From positions 1 through 64,000 of the forward strand of contig JACNKX010000175.1 of the NCBI GenBank assembly GCA_014381825.1: DNA of 64,000 nucleotides. Direction: 5' to 3'. This stretch comes from Planctomycetota bacterium. GTDB taxonomy: Bacteria > Planctomycetota > Planctomycetia > Pirellulales > Pirellulaceae. This document shows, piece after piece, positions 53,866 through 61,835 of the stretch. The notes under the pieces were generated by a model. That model ran no database searches, had not been told where the DNA came from, and was given only the letters and a program-made list of their open reading frames with translations. The stretch's first letter is position 1. Every line of letters begins with the position of its first letter. The position numbers and the translations under genes are program-made.

Positions 53866-53939
53866 AAGTACGACGGCCCTCCGAGGCCGTCGATTCTTGC
53901 ATTTCTATTAATCAACGGCCTCGGAGGGCCATCGTACTT
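53866..53939. repeat. Large intergenic inverted repeat between hemB and hemL (REP-like)
   Basis: Two 25-base arms, 53866-53890 and 53915-53939, are inverse copies with one mismatch, around a 24-base loop. Within each arm the core CGGCCCTCCGAGGCCG is itself partly palindromic. The right arm starts 1 base after the hemB stop. There is no T run. The shape is that of a REP-type element or an mRNA-stabilising hairpin in the haem operon. Confidence 0.8.
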
Positions 53940-53940
53940 G

Positions 53941-54942
53941 TCAGCTTAACCAGCGAGCAACGTCTTTGGCCCAATAAGTGAGAACGATGCTTGCGCCAGC
54001 ACGTGTGATCGAGGTGAGCGATTCTAACGCCACGGCTTGTTCGTCGATCCAACTTTTCTCGGCGGCGGCCTTCACCATGCTGAACTCGCCCGAGACGTTG
54101 TACGCCGCTAGCGGAACGCCCGGGAATCGCTCGCTAACGAGGCGGATAATATCGAGATAGGCGAGAGCCGGTTTGACCATAATGATGTCGGCTCCCTCGG
54201 CGAGATCGAGTTCCACTTCGCGAATCGCTTGCCCGGCAGCAGCGGCTGGGTCCATTTGGTAAGCGCGACGATCTCCGAACTGAGGAGTACTCTCCGCAGC
54301 CTCTCGAAACGGACCGTAATAGGCGCTGGAGTACTTTGCCGCGTAGCTCATGATGGGCAAGTGATTAAAGCCCTCGCCATCCAATGCGGTGCGGATCGCT
54401 CCGATCATGCCATCCATCATGCCACTTGGCGCGACCATGTCGGCACCTGCGTTGGCGTGGCTGATAACTTGTTTCTGTAGCAACTCTAGCGTCTCGTCGT
54501 TATCGACATCCGATCGCCCTGTTTTGTCGTTGACGATCCCGCAATGACCATGACTCGTATACTCACAGAAGCAGACATCCGTCACGACGAGCAAGTCCGG
54601 AGCGGCTTCCTTGGCGGCGCGAACTCCCTGCTGAATGATTCCGTCGGCGCAGTATGAACCGCTTCCGACTTGGTCTTTCTCGTCAGGAATCCCAAACAGG
54701 ATGACGCCGCCAAGCCCAAGCTTCGCCACCTCTCGGACTTCTTCTTTTAACAGGTCTACTGAAAGCTGAGCATGACCGGGCATCGAGCTGATCGGTTGCC
54801 GAATGCCGCTTCCGGTGCGCACAAATAAAGGGAGGATTAACTTGCTCGGATCGAGACGAATATCACGCACAAGACGCCGAACGGCGGGATGATATCGCAG
54901 GCGTCGGAGCCGCGTAGATGGAAATCGAGAGTCGGCGTTCAT
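53941..54942 (-). CDS. hemB: Delta-aminolevulinic acid dehydratase (porphobilinogen synthase)
   Basis: A 333-residue enzyme that condenses two 5-aminolevulinate molecules to porphobilinogen. The zinc-type Cys cluster is seen in VVTDVCFCEYTSHGHCG, and the Schiff-base Lys in ADIIMVKPALAY (about K257), with another active-site Lys in MSYAAKYSSAYYGPFREA. The frame is open to 55428, but the extra 162 codons run antisense through truB and show no HemB character; ATG 54942 follows AAGGAG and gives family length. It precedes hemL, so the order here is hemB-hemL. It is divergent from truB. Confidence 0.93.
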   Translation of the reverse strand: MNADSRFPSTRLRRLRYHPAVRRLVRDIRLDPSKLILPLFVRTGSGIRQPISSMPGHAQLSVDLLKEEVREVAKLGLGGVILFGIPDEKDQVGSGSYCADGIIQQGVRAAKEAAPDLLVVTDVCFCEYTSHGHCGIVNDKTGRSDVDNDETLELLQKQVISHANAGADMVAPSGMMDGMIGAIRTALDGEGFNHLPIMSYAAKYSSAYYGPFREAAESTPQFGDRRAYQMDPAAAAGQAIREVELDLAEGADIIMVKPALAYLDIIRLVSERFPGVPLAAYNVSGEFSMVKAAAEKSWIDEQAVALESLTSITRAGASIVLTYWAKDVARWLS

Positions 54943-55078
54943 TACTCCTTTATAGTCAACCAACCGGCTGTTCGGAACGCGGCAATCGAGAAGACAGGAC
55001 TCGAATTGCAGTTTAACGCGAACTGCTCGTCCACCGTTTCGCAAACGAACGGCGTGCCATAGACTCGTCACTTCCGCA

Positions 55079-55996
55079 ATGACATCCGTTGTTAACGATG
55101 CCAATACTATGTTTGGATTGCTCAACATCAACAAACCGCTTCGTGCGACATCGCGTGATGCGGTCAACCGCGTACAGCGACTGATCCGCCCGGTGAAAGT
55201 AGGCCATGCGGGGACTTTGGACCCGCTTGCGACCGGAGTGCTGGTGCTGTGCCTGGGGCCGGCAACGCGGCTCATCCAATATGTCCAGCGATTGCCAAAG
55301 CGGTATACGGGCACATTCTTGCTGGGGCGGCGAAGCGATTCTGACGATTTGGAGGGCAAAGTTGTCGAGCTTGAGGGGCCAATTGTCCCAACGGCCGGGG
55401 ACATTAACGCAGCATTGCCCCAATTCACCGGAACGATTCAGCAGCGACCGCCGATCTTCTCTGCCATCAAAGTGAAGGGGCAGCGGGCTTACGATTTAGC
55501 TCGCGCTGGAATGGATGTGCGGCTTGAGGCCCGTCCCGTGACTATCCACGATTTGCGAGTCGTTCGATACGAGTATCCGGAGCTTGTGCTCGACATCGAG
55601 TGCGGCAGTGGCACCTATATTCGGTCGCTGGGTCGAGACCTCGCCGAATCGCTCGGCACAGCGGCCGTGATGTCGAGTCTGGAGCGAACGGCGATCGGCG
55701 ACTTCACAATCGACTCCGCAATCGAACTCGTCGGGATTACCGAAGACTCGCTGACGCATGACTTGTTGCCAGCGGAGTCTGCAGTTCAACACTTGAATGC
55801 TGTCGAACTGACGCACGCCGAAATCGACAAAACAAACAATGGCCTCACAATCGAACGACCACAGCACGGCTTTCACGGAGATGTCGCGGCGTTCAATACG
55901 GATGGACAATTAGTTGCCATCGTTGCTCCTCGCAGTCCCGATCAGCTGCGTCCGATCAGCAACCTTGCCGTTGCGAACAAGCATGCTGCAGGCTGA
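55079..55996 (+). CDS. truB: tRNA pseudouridine(55) synthase TruB
   Basis: A 305-residue enzyme that makes pseudouridine 55 in the T loop of tRNAs. Motifs are GLLNINKPLRATSRDAVNRVQRL, VGHAGTLDPLATGVLVLCLG (catalytic Asp in the LDP triad) and GTYIRSLGRDLAESLG. Either ATG 55079 or ATG 55109 could be the start; neither has a good Shine-Dalgarno site, and the family usually begins close to the second. It is divergent from hemB with 136 bases between. The C-terminal part is a small RNA-binding extension of normal size. Confidence 0.93.
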   Translation: MTSVVNDANTMFGLLNINKPLRATSRDAVNRVQRLIRPVKVGHAGTLDPLATGVLVLCLGPATRLIQYVQRLPKRYTGTFLLGRRSDSDDLEGKVVELEGPIVPTAGDINAALPQFTGTIQQRPPIFSAIKVKGQRAYDLARAGMDVRLEARPVTIHDLRVVRYEYPELVLDIECGSGTYIRSLGRDLAESLGTAAVMSSLERTAIGDFTIDSAIELVGITEDSLTHDLLPAESAVQHLNAVELTHAEIDKTNNGLTIERPQHGFHGDVAAFNTDGQLVAIVAPRSPDQLRPISNLAVANKHAAG

Positions 55997-56347
55997 TCCC
56001 TTTGTACAAGTGATAGAATCGATACAGCTGGAATCGCAGGGATCGCTAGCAGCGGCCTTGCAGAGATTTCCTCCTACACCTCACGTCGCAACGAGCTAAA
56101 CTTCCACCGGGGAGCATGTGAAGGAAACGGCTTCGCCGATTTTTCCTACCTCGACGATCATTCCTTACATTCCCTCTTGGCAAATGGCACGGCTGCCATC
56201 GCGAAAACTGATTCGCTCACGTCGCCAGTGCCGAAGCTGTAAAGAAGAAGCTTTGAACCATCAGGATATTGGTCTGGGCATGGACGCGCCCACGGATCAC
56301 CAGCACCCGGTACAGTTGCTGGCACCGCTCGGCGTAAGGCCGCGTCC
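55997..56347. other. Intergenic region between truB and ftsK
   Basis: 351 bases without a convincing gene. Small open frames (for example 56118-56369, plus, and 56158-56349, minus) have neither ribosome sites nor recognisable composition. It probably holds the ftsK promoter and leader, and contains the long-range inverted repeat listed next. Confidence 0.5.
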
Positions 56348-56350
56348 ATG
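56279..56350 (+). promoter_or_regulatory. Long-range inverted repeat that includes the ftsK start codon
   Basis: CATGGACGCG (56279-56288) is the exact reverse complement of CGCGTCCATG (56341-56350), with 52 bases between. The right arm contains the ftsK ATG (56348-56350). In RNA this would pair the start region with its own leader, and there is no Shine-Dalgarno sequence in front of this ATG. It could be a translational control structure or chance. Confidence 0.35.
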
Positions 56351-59026
56351 TTTGAAAACAGAAGCCTGAAGCTGGATCTATTCGCGCTCGCCCTTTGTGG
56401 GTTGGCCGTCTTCCTCGGAGCGTCGCTCGGGACCTACAATTCCGCCGATCCCGTTCCCGCGTTAACAGCGCCGCTGGACAAGTTCTACCAGGCGGATCAG
56501 CTCGTCTATCCGGCGACGGAAACCGTCACGAATGCGTGCGGAAAGTGGGGTGCGCTCGCTTCAGATCTCCTGCTGAACGGATTAGGTGTCGGTGCATACT
56601 ATGTCGTCCTATCGTTGATCATTGTCGATGTGTTACTGCTGACGCGGCGACGCATCGATACGCCCGTGCTTCGCATGGTGGGTTGGGTTACATCGTTGGC
56701 CGGGCTGACAGCCATCATTTCGCTGCTTGCGCCCAATGCTTCACTCGGCCCGATGATCGGAGCGGGTGGATACCTTGGCGTTCTTGGCCGCACGCTGCTT
56801 GAAACACACTTTGCTTTGGCCGGTTCGTTGATTCTCGCTGCCAGTCTTTTGATCGGTGGCTTGATGCTCTGCACAGATTACGCGTTATTCCGGATGGCGT
56901 TTACCGCAAGCACGATGACCGCCGCGGCAGCAGCCAAGGGAAGGCAACGCGTCGCCGATCGCCGACAATCGCTGGCAGAGCGTAATCCAAAGAAGCGAGC
57001 CAAGGCTGAACTTGTGTCCGTCGAAAGTGACGTGGAAGACGCTGCCGAAGAGATCGAAGAACTCGCTGTAAAGGTTCGGGGCAAGTCGGTTCAAGATGAC
57101 CTCGAAGAAGAAGGCTTGGAGGAAGAGGAGCTTCTCGAAGACGAACTGGACGAGGATATTGAGGACGAGGAAGAAGCCGAGGAGCCGGATTCCGAAGTCG
57201 TCGTTAAGAAGAGGGAACGCCCAAAGAAGCCAGCCGGCGTCGCATCGCGTCCGCACTTCAGCATGAAGAGTGGTTTCGACAAGGAAGCGCGAGAGCAGGT
57301 CATGACGACGCTCGACGCCGCCGCCAACCAAGAAGAGCCGGGCGAGTACGAGTTGCCAGACATCGATCTGCTGATCGAAGGCGATGACATGTGCCTCGAC
57401 GAACAAGTGAAGGAAGTTCGTCGTAAAGCCAAGATTCTCGAGAAGACGTTCGGAAATTTTGGCTTCAACGTGAAGGTCGTTGAAATCGAAACTGGGCCCG
57501 TCATCGCCCAGTACGAAGTCGAACTCGAGGCTGGATTGCGACTTGCCAAGATCACCAATCTGGCAGACGACCTCGCGATCGCGTTGCGTGTGCCAAGCGT
57601 TCGTATCGTCGCTCCCATTCCTGGTAAGAACACGGTTGGAATTGAAGTACCCAATGAAGTTCGACAAGTCGTGCGGCTTCGCGAAGTGATCGAAGAGACG
57701 AACGGCAAGACGAAGAAGATGAAGATTCCATTGTTCCTGGGCAAAGACGTCTCTGGAAACCCGTTGACCGTCGACTTGGCAACGCTGCCTCATCTTTTGA
57801 TCGCTGGTCGAACTGGCACAGGAAAGAGCGTTTGCTTGAATGCGATCATCTCGTCGATTCTGATGACAAAGCGTCCCGACGAAGTCCGCATGTTAATGAT
57901 CGATCCTAAAATGGTCGAACTGAGTGGCTATGCCCGCTTGCCACACTTGATGCATCCCGTCGTGACCGACATGCGAAAGGCCGAAGCAATTTTGGCGTGG
58001 GCAGTCGACAAAATGGAAGAACGCTATGCCATGCTCGCCCGAGCCGGTGTGCGACACGTTTCAAGCTACAACCAGCTCACCGAAGAGGAACTGCGGCGAC
58101 GCATGAAGCCTGAAGGTGAAGAGGAATGGGCCGCCATCCCAACTCACTTGCCGTTCATCGTCATCGTCGCCGACGAGATGGCGGACCTGATGATGACTTC
58201 CGGCAAAGAAGTCGAACAGCATATTATTCGTCTCGCGCAGAAGAGCCGTGCGGTCGGCATTCACTTGATCCTGGCGACACAAAAACCAACGGTCGATGTC
58301 ATCACCGGCTTGATCAAATCGAACTTGCCGGCACGAATTTCGTTTCAAGTGGCGAGTCGCACCGACAGTCGCGTTGTGTTAGACGAGATGGGGGCCGACA
58401 AGCTGCTCGGTAACGGCGACATGCTGTTCCTGTGGCCCGGAACCAGCTCGTTGCTGCGCGGACAAGGAACTTATTTGACGGACGAAGAGATCGAAAGCGT
58501 CGTCGATTGCGTTAGTACCGGCGAACAACACTTCGTCAACGAATTGGTAAATCTCAAAGTCGACGAGGGCGATGGCGAAGCTCCAGGTCCACTCAAGAAG
58601 CGTGACGATTTGTACGAGGCGGCTGTCGATGTCGTCGTGCGTGAAGGCCGCGGCAGCGTCTCGCTGCTGCAACGAACGCTCGGCATCGGGTACGGCCGCG
58701 CAGCTCGCTTGATCGACTACATGGCCGAAGATGGAATCGTCGGTGCCTACGCCGGCTCGCAAGCACGAGAAGTAATCATTTCGCTCTCCGATTGGGAAGC
58801 GATGCAGAACGGCGGAGAAGTAACTTCGGAGCCGCCGCGTTCGCCAGGAAAGGCGATTGCCGAACCGAAACGACGGTCGAACAAGGTCAAACCCGAACCG
58901 GAAGGGGAAGACGAAGAACAGGAAGCGTCGTCACAAGTGGAATGGGATGACGGCTTTGAAGAGCAAGCCGATGAAGAAGATTGGGATGAACAGGAGCAAG
59001 AAGAGTACGAAGCGGAAAGCGCGTGA
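56348..59026 (+). CDS. ftsK: DNA translocase FtsK/SpoIIIE
   Basis: An 892-residue membrane-anchored translocase for chromosome segregation at division. Four hydrophobic segments lie in about 8-185, then a strongly acidic linker (about 220-310, many E/D). The motor has the Walker A GRTGTGKSVCLNAI (about 487), Walker B VIVADEMADLMM (about 605), and LDEMGADKLLGNGDMLF. The C-terminal gamma domain (about 755-815, SVSLLQRTLGIGYGRAARLID) would read KOPS-like sites. An acidic tail of about 60 residues (EGEDEEQEA, ADEEDWDEQEQ) follows gamma, which is not usual. It is the only FtsK in the window. The start is inside an inverted repeat. Confidence 0.94.
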   Translation: MFENRSLKLDLFALALCGLAVFLGASLGTYNSADPVPALTAPLDKFYQADQLVYPATETVTNACGKWGALASDLLLNGLGVGAYYVVLSLIIVDVLLLTRRRIDTPVLRMVGWVTSLAGLTAIISLLAPNASLGPMIGAGGYLGVLGRTLLETHFALAGSLILAASLLIGGLMLCTDYALFRMAFTASTMTAAAAAKGRQRVADRRQSLAERNPKKRAKAELVSVESDVEDAAEEIEELAVKVRGKSVQDDLEEEGLEEEELLEDELDEDIEDEEEAEEPDSEVVVKKRERPKKPAGVASRPHFSMKSGFDKEAREQVMTTLDAAANQEEPGEYELPDIDLLIEGDDMCLDEQVKEVRRKAKILEKTFGNFGFNVKVVEIETGPVIAQYEVELEAGLRLAKITNLADDLAIALRVPSVRIVAPIPGKNTVGIEVPNEVRQVVRLREVIEETNGKTKKMKIPLFLGKDVSGNPLTVDLATLPHLLIAGRTGTGKSVCLNAIISSILMTKRPDEVRMLMIDPKMVELSGYARLPHLMHPVVTDMRKAEAILAWAVDKMEERYAMLARAGVRHVSSYNQLTEEELRRRMKPEGEEEWAAIPTHLPFIVIVADEMADLMMTSGKEVEQHIIRLAQKSRAVGIHLILATQKPTVDVITGLIKSNLPARISFQVASRTDSRVVLDEMGADKLLGNGDMLFLWPGTSSLLRGQGTYLTDEEIESVVDCVSTGEQHFVNELVNLKVDEGDGEAPGPLKKRDDLYEAAVDVVVREGRGSVSLLQRTLGIGYGRAARLIDYMAEDGIVGAYAGSQAREVIISLSDWEAMQNGGEVTSEPPRSPGKAIAEPKRRSNKVKPEPEGEDEEQEASSQVEWDDGFEEQADEEDWDEQEQEEYEAESA

Positions 59027-59045
59027 GCTAATCCCAAGCCAAGGA

Positions 59046-59843
59046 TTATGCCTTGCTGTAACCTTCCGGCGGGAATACGCCCATGACTCGTTGTGTGTAG
59101 TCGATACACGAGCCCGTCAAGATTCCAGATTCGTCGCTCAGCAAGTAAGTACATAGTCGTGCGACGTCGTTCGGTTTCAACAAGCGGCCAAAGGGCGAGG
59201 CGGCTTCGCCGATTTGAAGCCAATTCTCTGGGCTACCTTGCTTGGCTTGCACATCGTGTTCGGCGGGGGTGTCGGTCCAGCCAAGGTTGATTCCGTTCAC
59301 TCGGATGCGGTGAGAGCGTAAAGAATTGGCGGTGTTCTTTGTGAACGTGTGGAGCGCTCCCTTGGTGCTGCTGTACGGTGTGAGGTTTTCCATCCCGCAA
59401 TAAGCAGCGACCGAGAGAATGTTCACGATCGACCCAGCTATGTTTTCCCTACGCATGACTCGAGTGGCCTCTTGGGTCAGCAAGAACGGAGCGCGGACGT
59501 TCACGGCGAATTGATAGTCCCAGAACTCGACCGTGGCCTCGTCGAGCGTGGCGCGATTCGTGTCGGCTGCAGCGTTCACCAGGCCATCGACTCGGCCGAA
59601 TCGCTCGTCGCATTGTTGCACGATTTTGCGACAGTCTTCGACCACCGAAAGATCCGCCTGGACGAAGAGACCGACACTGCCAACCTGTTCAATCGCTCTC
59701 ACGACCGCGGCACCCTTTTCTTCCTGCCGACCACAAATGACGACGCCGGCGGCTCCGTTCTCGGCTGCATGCAAGGCAACGGCCTCGCCGACACCTTGAG
59801 TACCGCCTGTTGCAATGATCACCCTTCCGTCAAGCCTCGCCAT
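59046..59843 (-). CDS. Short-chain dehydrogenase/reductase (SDR) family oxidoreductase
   Basis: A 265-residue NAD(P)-dependent classical SDR. The nucleotide-binding GGTQGVGEAVALHAAENGA is at about 11-29, then NAAADTN (the NAG-like motif), the catalytic Ser region SIVNILSVAAYCG and Y-x3-K in YSSTKGALH. RIRVNGINLGWTDTP follows. The substrate is unknown. ATG 59843 is chosen: AAGGAAG lies upstream and the longer frame to 59906 adds residues unlike SDR starts. It is convergent with ftsK, 19 bases between, and divergent from the next gene. Confidence 0.88.
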   Translation of the reverse strand: MARLDGRVIIATGGTQGVGEAVALHAAENGAAGVVICGRQEEKGAAVVRAIEQVGSVGLFVQADLSVVEDCRKIVQQCDERFGRVDGLVNAAADTNRATLDEATVEFWDYQFAVNVRAPFLLTQEATRVMRRENIAGSIVNILSVAAYCGMENLTPYSSTKGALHTFTKNTANSLRSHRIRVNGINLGWTDTPAEHDVQAKQGSPENWLQIGEAASPFGRLLKPNDVARLCTYLLSDESGILTGSCIDYTQRVMGVFPPEGYSKA

Positions 59844-60009
59844 GTCAGTCTTCCTTGAGTCGTGGAGTAACACGCTGAATGTCAAGAGCGTAAGGCACAC
59901 GAACACCGAGCGAAAGTACCGACAACCGCAGTCGCATTGTGAGTCGTGTCTGCTTAAAATCGAAACGTCTTCGACGTAGATTCAGAGATCACTCGGATCA
60001 GGTGCTGCC

Positions 60010-60846
60010 ATGCGACTGTCAACACGGAGTTTTCGCTTCTGTCTTGCAGTGTTCTTAGCTGTGACGGTTTTCCAAGCGGTCGGCAGGGTCTCCGTGTTTG
60101 CAGACGAACACTTTCCGGGAAAGAAATCGGCGTGGCATGGATTCGATCGATTCGATTTTGATGTTGACTCACGGAAGTGCATCGTCGTGGCGCCCAAGAA
60201 AGCAGCCGAGTCCACGCCCTGGATTTGGCGAGCTCGCTTCTTTGGACATGAACCCCAAGCCGACATCGCATTGCTGGAACACGGCTTGCACGTCGTTTAC
60301 TGTGATGTCGGCAATCTGTTTGGAAATCCCGTAGCCGTTGCGCATTGGGATGCGTTTTACGCCTACCTCACCGAAGAGCAAGGTTTCGCACCGAAGGCGG
60401 CGCTCGAAGGGATGAGTCGGGGCGGCTTGATCATTTACAATTGGGCAGCTGCAAATCCCGAGAAGGTTTCGTGTATCTACGGCGACGCACCGGTATGCGA
60501 TTTCAAAAGTTGGCCCGGCGGGAAGGGGCAAGGAAAGGGGAGTGATGCCGCCTGGCGCGACTGCTTGAAGGCCTATGGTTTTGACGAAGAGCAATCGCTC
60601 GCCTTCAAGGGCAACCCCATCGACAAGCTCCAATCGCTCGCCAAAGCGAATATTCCTCTGCTGAATGTAGTCGGAGACGCCGATGTCGTGGTGCCGGTTG
60701 CGGAGAACACCTCTCTACTCGCGGCGCGTTATCGTAAACTTGGCGGTTCTATCAAGGTGATCAACAAACCTGGCATCGGACACCATCCGCATTCGCTCAA
60801 AGATCCGACAGTTATTGTCGAGTTCGTGCTGAAACACTCAAGATGA
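60010..60846 (+). CDS. Secreted alpha/beta hydrolase
   Basis: A 278-residue exported enzyme. The signal peptide is at about 1-31 (FCLAVFLAVTVFQAVGRVSVFADE). The alpha/beta fold has the nucleophile elbow GMSRGG (Ser), the acid in VVGDADVVVPV (Asp) and a His in GIGHHPHSL. The N-terminal part (SAWHGFDRFDFDVDSRKCIVVAPKKAAESTPWIWRARFFGHEPQ) is of a type seen in exported planctomycete hydrolases. Substrate not known; acetyl or sugar esters are plausible. It is convergent with the SGNH hydrolase with only 5 bases between. Confidence 0.82.
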   Translation: MRLSTRSFRFCLAVFLAVTVFQAVGRVSVFADEHFPGKKSAWHGFDRFDFDVDSRKCIVVAPKKAAESTPWIWRARFFGHEPQADIALLEHGLHVVYCDVGNLFGNPVAVAHWDAFYAYLTEEQGFAPKAALEGMSRGGLIIYNWAAANPEKVSCIYGDAPVCDFKSWPGGKGQGKGSDAAWRDCLKAYGFDEEQSLAFKGNPIDKLQSLAKANIPLLNVVGDADVVVPVAENTSLLAARYRKLGGSIKVINKPGIGHHPHSLKDPTVIVEFVLKHSR

Positions 60847-60851
60847 CGGGG

Positions 60852-61565
60852 CTATTCACCCATCAGCGTTGCAACTTGCGATTCGATCGATTTGGCCCAG
60901 ATCGTGTAGCCCTGCTCGCTCAAGTGCAGCAAATCGGGCATGATCTCTCGCGTCAGCGTGCCATCGTCCTGCAAGAAGCTCTTGCCGATATCTAAATAAA
61001 AGACGTTTTTGTCGTCCGCAAGTTTTGATGCAATCGCGTTGGTCTTCTCGTTGACTTGTCGTCGCGGATCGGTCGGCGATTCACCCCGCGGAAATACTGC
61101 GAGCAGAAGGATCTTGGTCTTGGGTGTCTTCTTCTTCAGTTGGTCAACGATGACGGTGATGCCTTCGGCGATCTGTTCCGGCGTGTTGCTTCCAGAATTA
61201 TTCGTTCCGATCATGATCACGGCCAGCTTCGGGGAGATATTATACAGATTCCCGTTATCCAAACGCCAGATAACATGCTGAGTTCGATCACCGCCGATCC
61301 CAAGGTTGACGGCGTTACGCTCGCCGTAGAACTTCTGCCAAACGGCTTTTCCGCGACCTTCCCAACCCTGTGTGATGGAGTCGCCTATAAACACGAGATC
61401 GACGTTGCCATCCTTAACACGCAAATTCATACCTTCATGCCGTTTCATCCATCCCCCGGCGCGAGGCACAGGCTTAATGGCGTCGTGATCTTCGGCAAAG
61501 GCGAAAGAGGGAAGAAACATTGCGGCGAGAGATATAGTCGCGATTGTTCGTAGGGCGAGGCTCAT
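60852..61565 (-). CDS. Secreted SGNH/GDSL-family hydrolase
   Basis: A 237-residue exported esterase-like protein with a signal peptide (about 1-24). Catalytic blocks are clear: block I GDSITQGWEGRG (Ser), block II NLGIGGDRT (Gly), block III GTNNSG (Asn) and block V DLLHLSEQGY (Asp and His). The layout is like PAF-acetylhydrolase/esterase members. The substrate is unknown; polysaccharide deacetylation is common in this group in planctomycetes. It sits opposite the alpha/beta hydrolase, so two secreted hydrolases share a 5-base convergent junction. Confidence 0.88.
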   Translation of the reverse strand: MSLALRTIATISLAAMFLPSFAFAEDHDAIKPVPRAGGWMKRHEGMNLRVKDGNVDLVFIGDSITQGWEGRGKAVWQKFYGERNAVNLGIGGDRTQHVIWRLDNGNLYNISPKLAVIMIGTNNSGSNTPEQIAEGITVIVDQLKKKTPKTKILLLAVFPRGESPTDPRRQVNEKTNAIASKLADDKNVFYLDIGKSFLQDDGTLTREIMPDLLHLSEQGYTIWAKSIESQVATLMGE

Positions 61566-61835
61566 CGTAAGTTCTCCAAGATGTAAAATCGTGGTAATTG
61601 AGTGCGTGGGCCGTGCTAAGGCTTCGTGCTGTTTAGATCGTGATGCCTACATCGTACCTGTAACGTTATTCGAAAACGAGCGTCCCCGCAGATTGTATCT
61701 CTTAAGTCAGATTCAACCGTTTGGCGACAGGCAAGCAACAGCAGGCCGCACCAGCTAGAATGACAGCTGGAATACTAGCGAGCGCCACTCGGCGTATGAG
61801 TTATTCGTCATGGATCATCCAGCTTGAGGCAAAGC

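Noticed and set aside
54943-55428. N-terminal extension of the hemB open frame by 162 codons
   Set aside because: It lies antisense to truB, has no HemB-like sequence, and ATG 54942 has a strong ribosome site and gives the normal length.
56118-56369. 83-codon frame between truB and ftsK with a CRSC pair
   Set aside because: The Cys pair is isolated, the frame overlaps the ftsK start and shows no hydrophobic core or motif.
56885-57793. 302-codon open frame antisense to ftsK
   Set aside because: Arises from the acidic linker repeats read backwards; Phe/Leu-rich without topology or motif.
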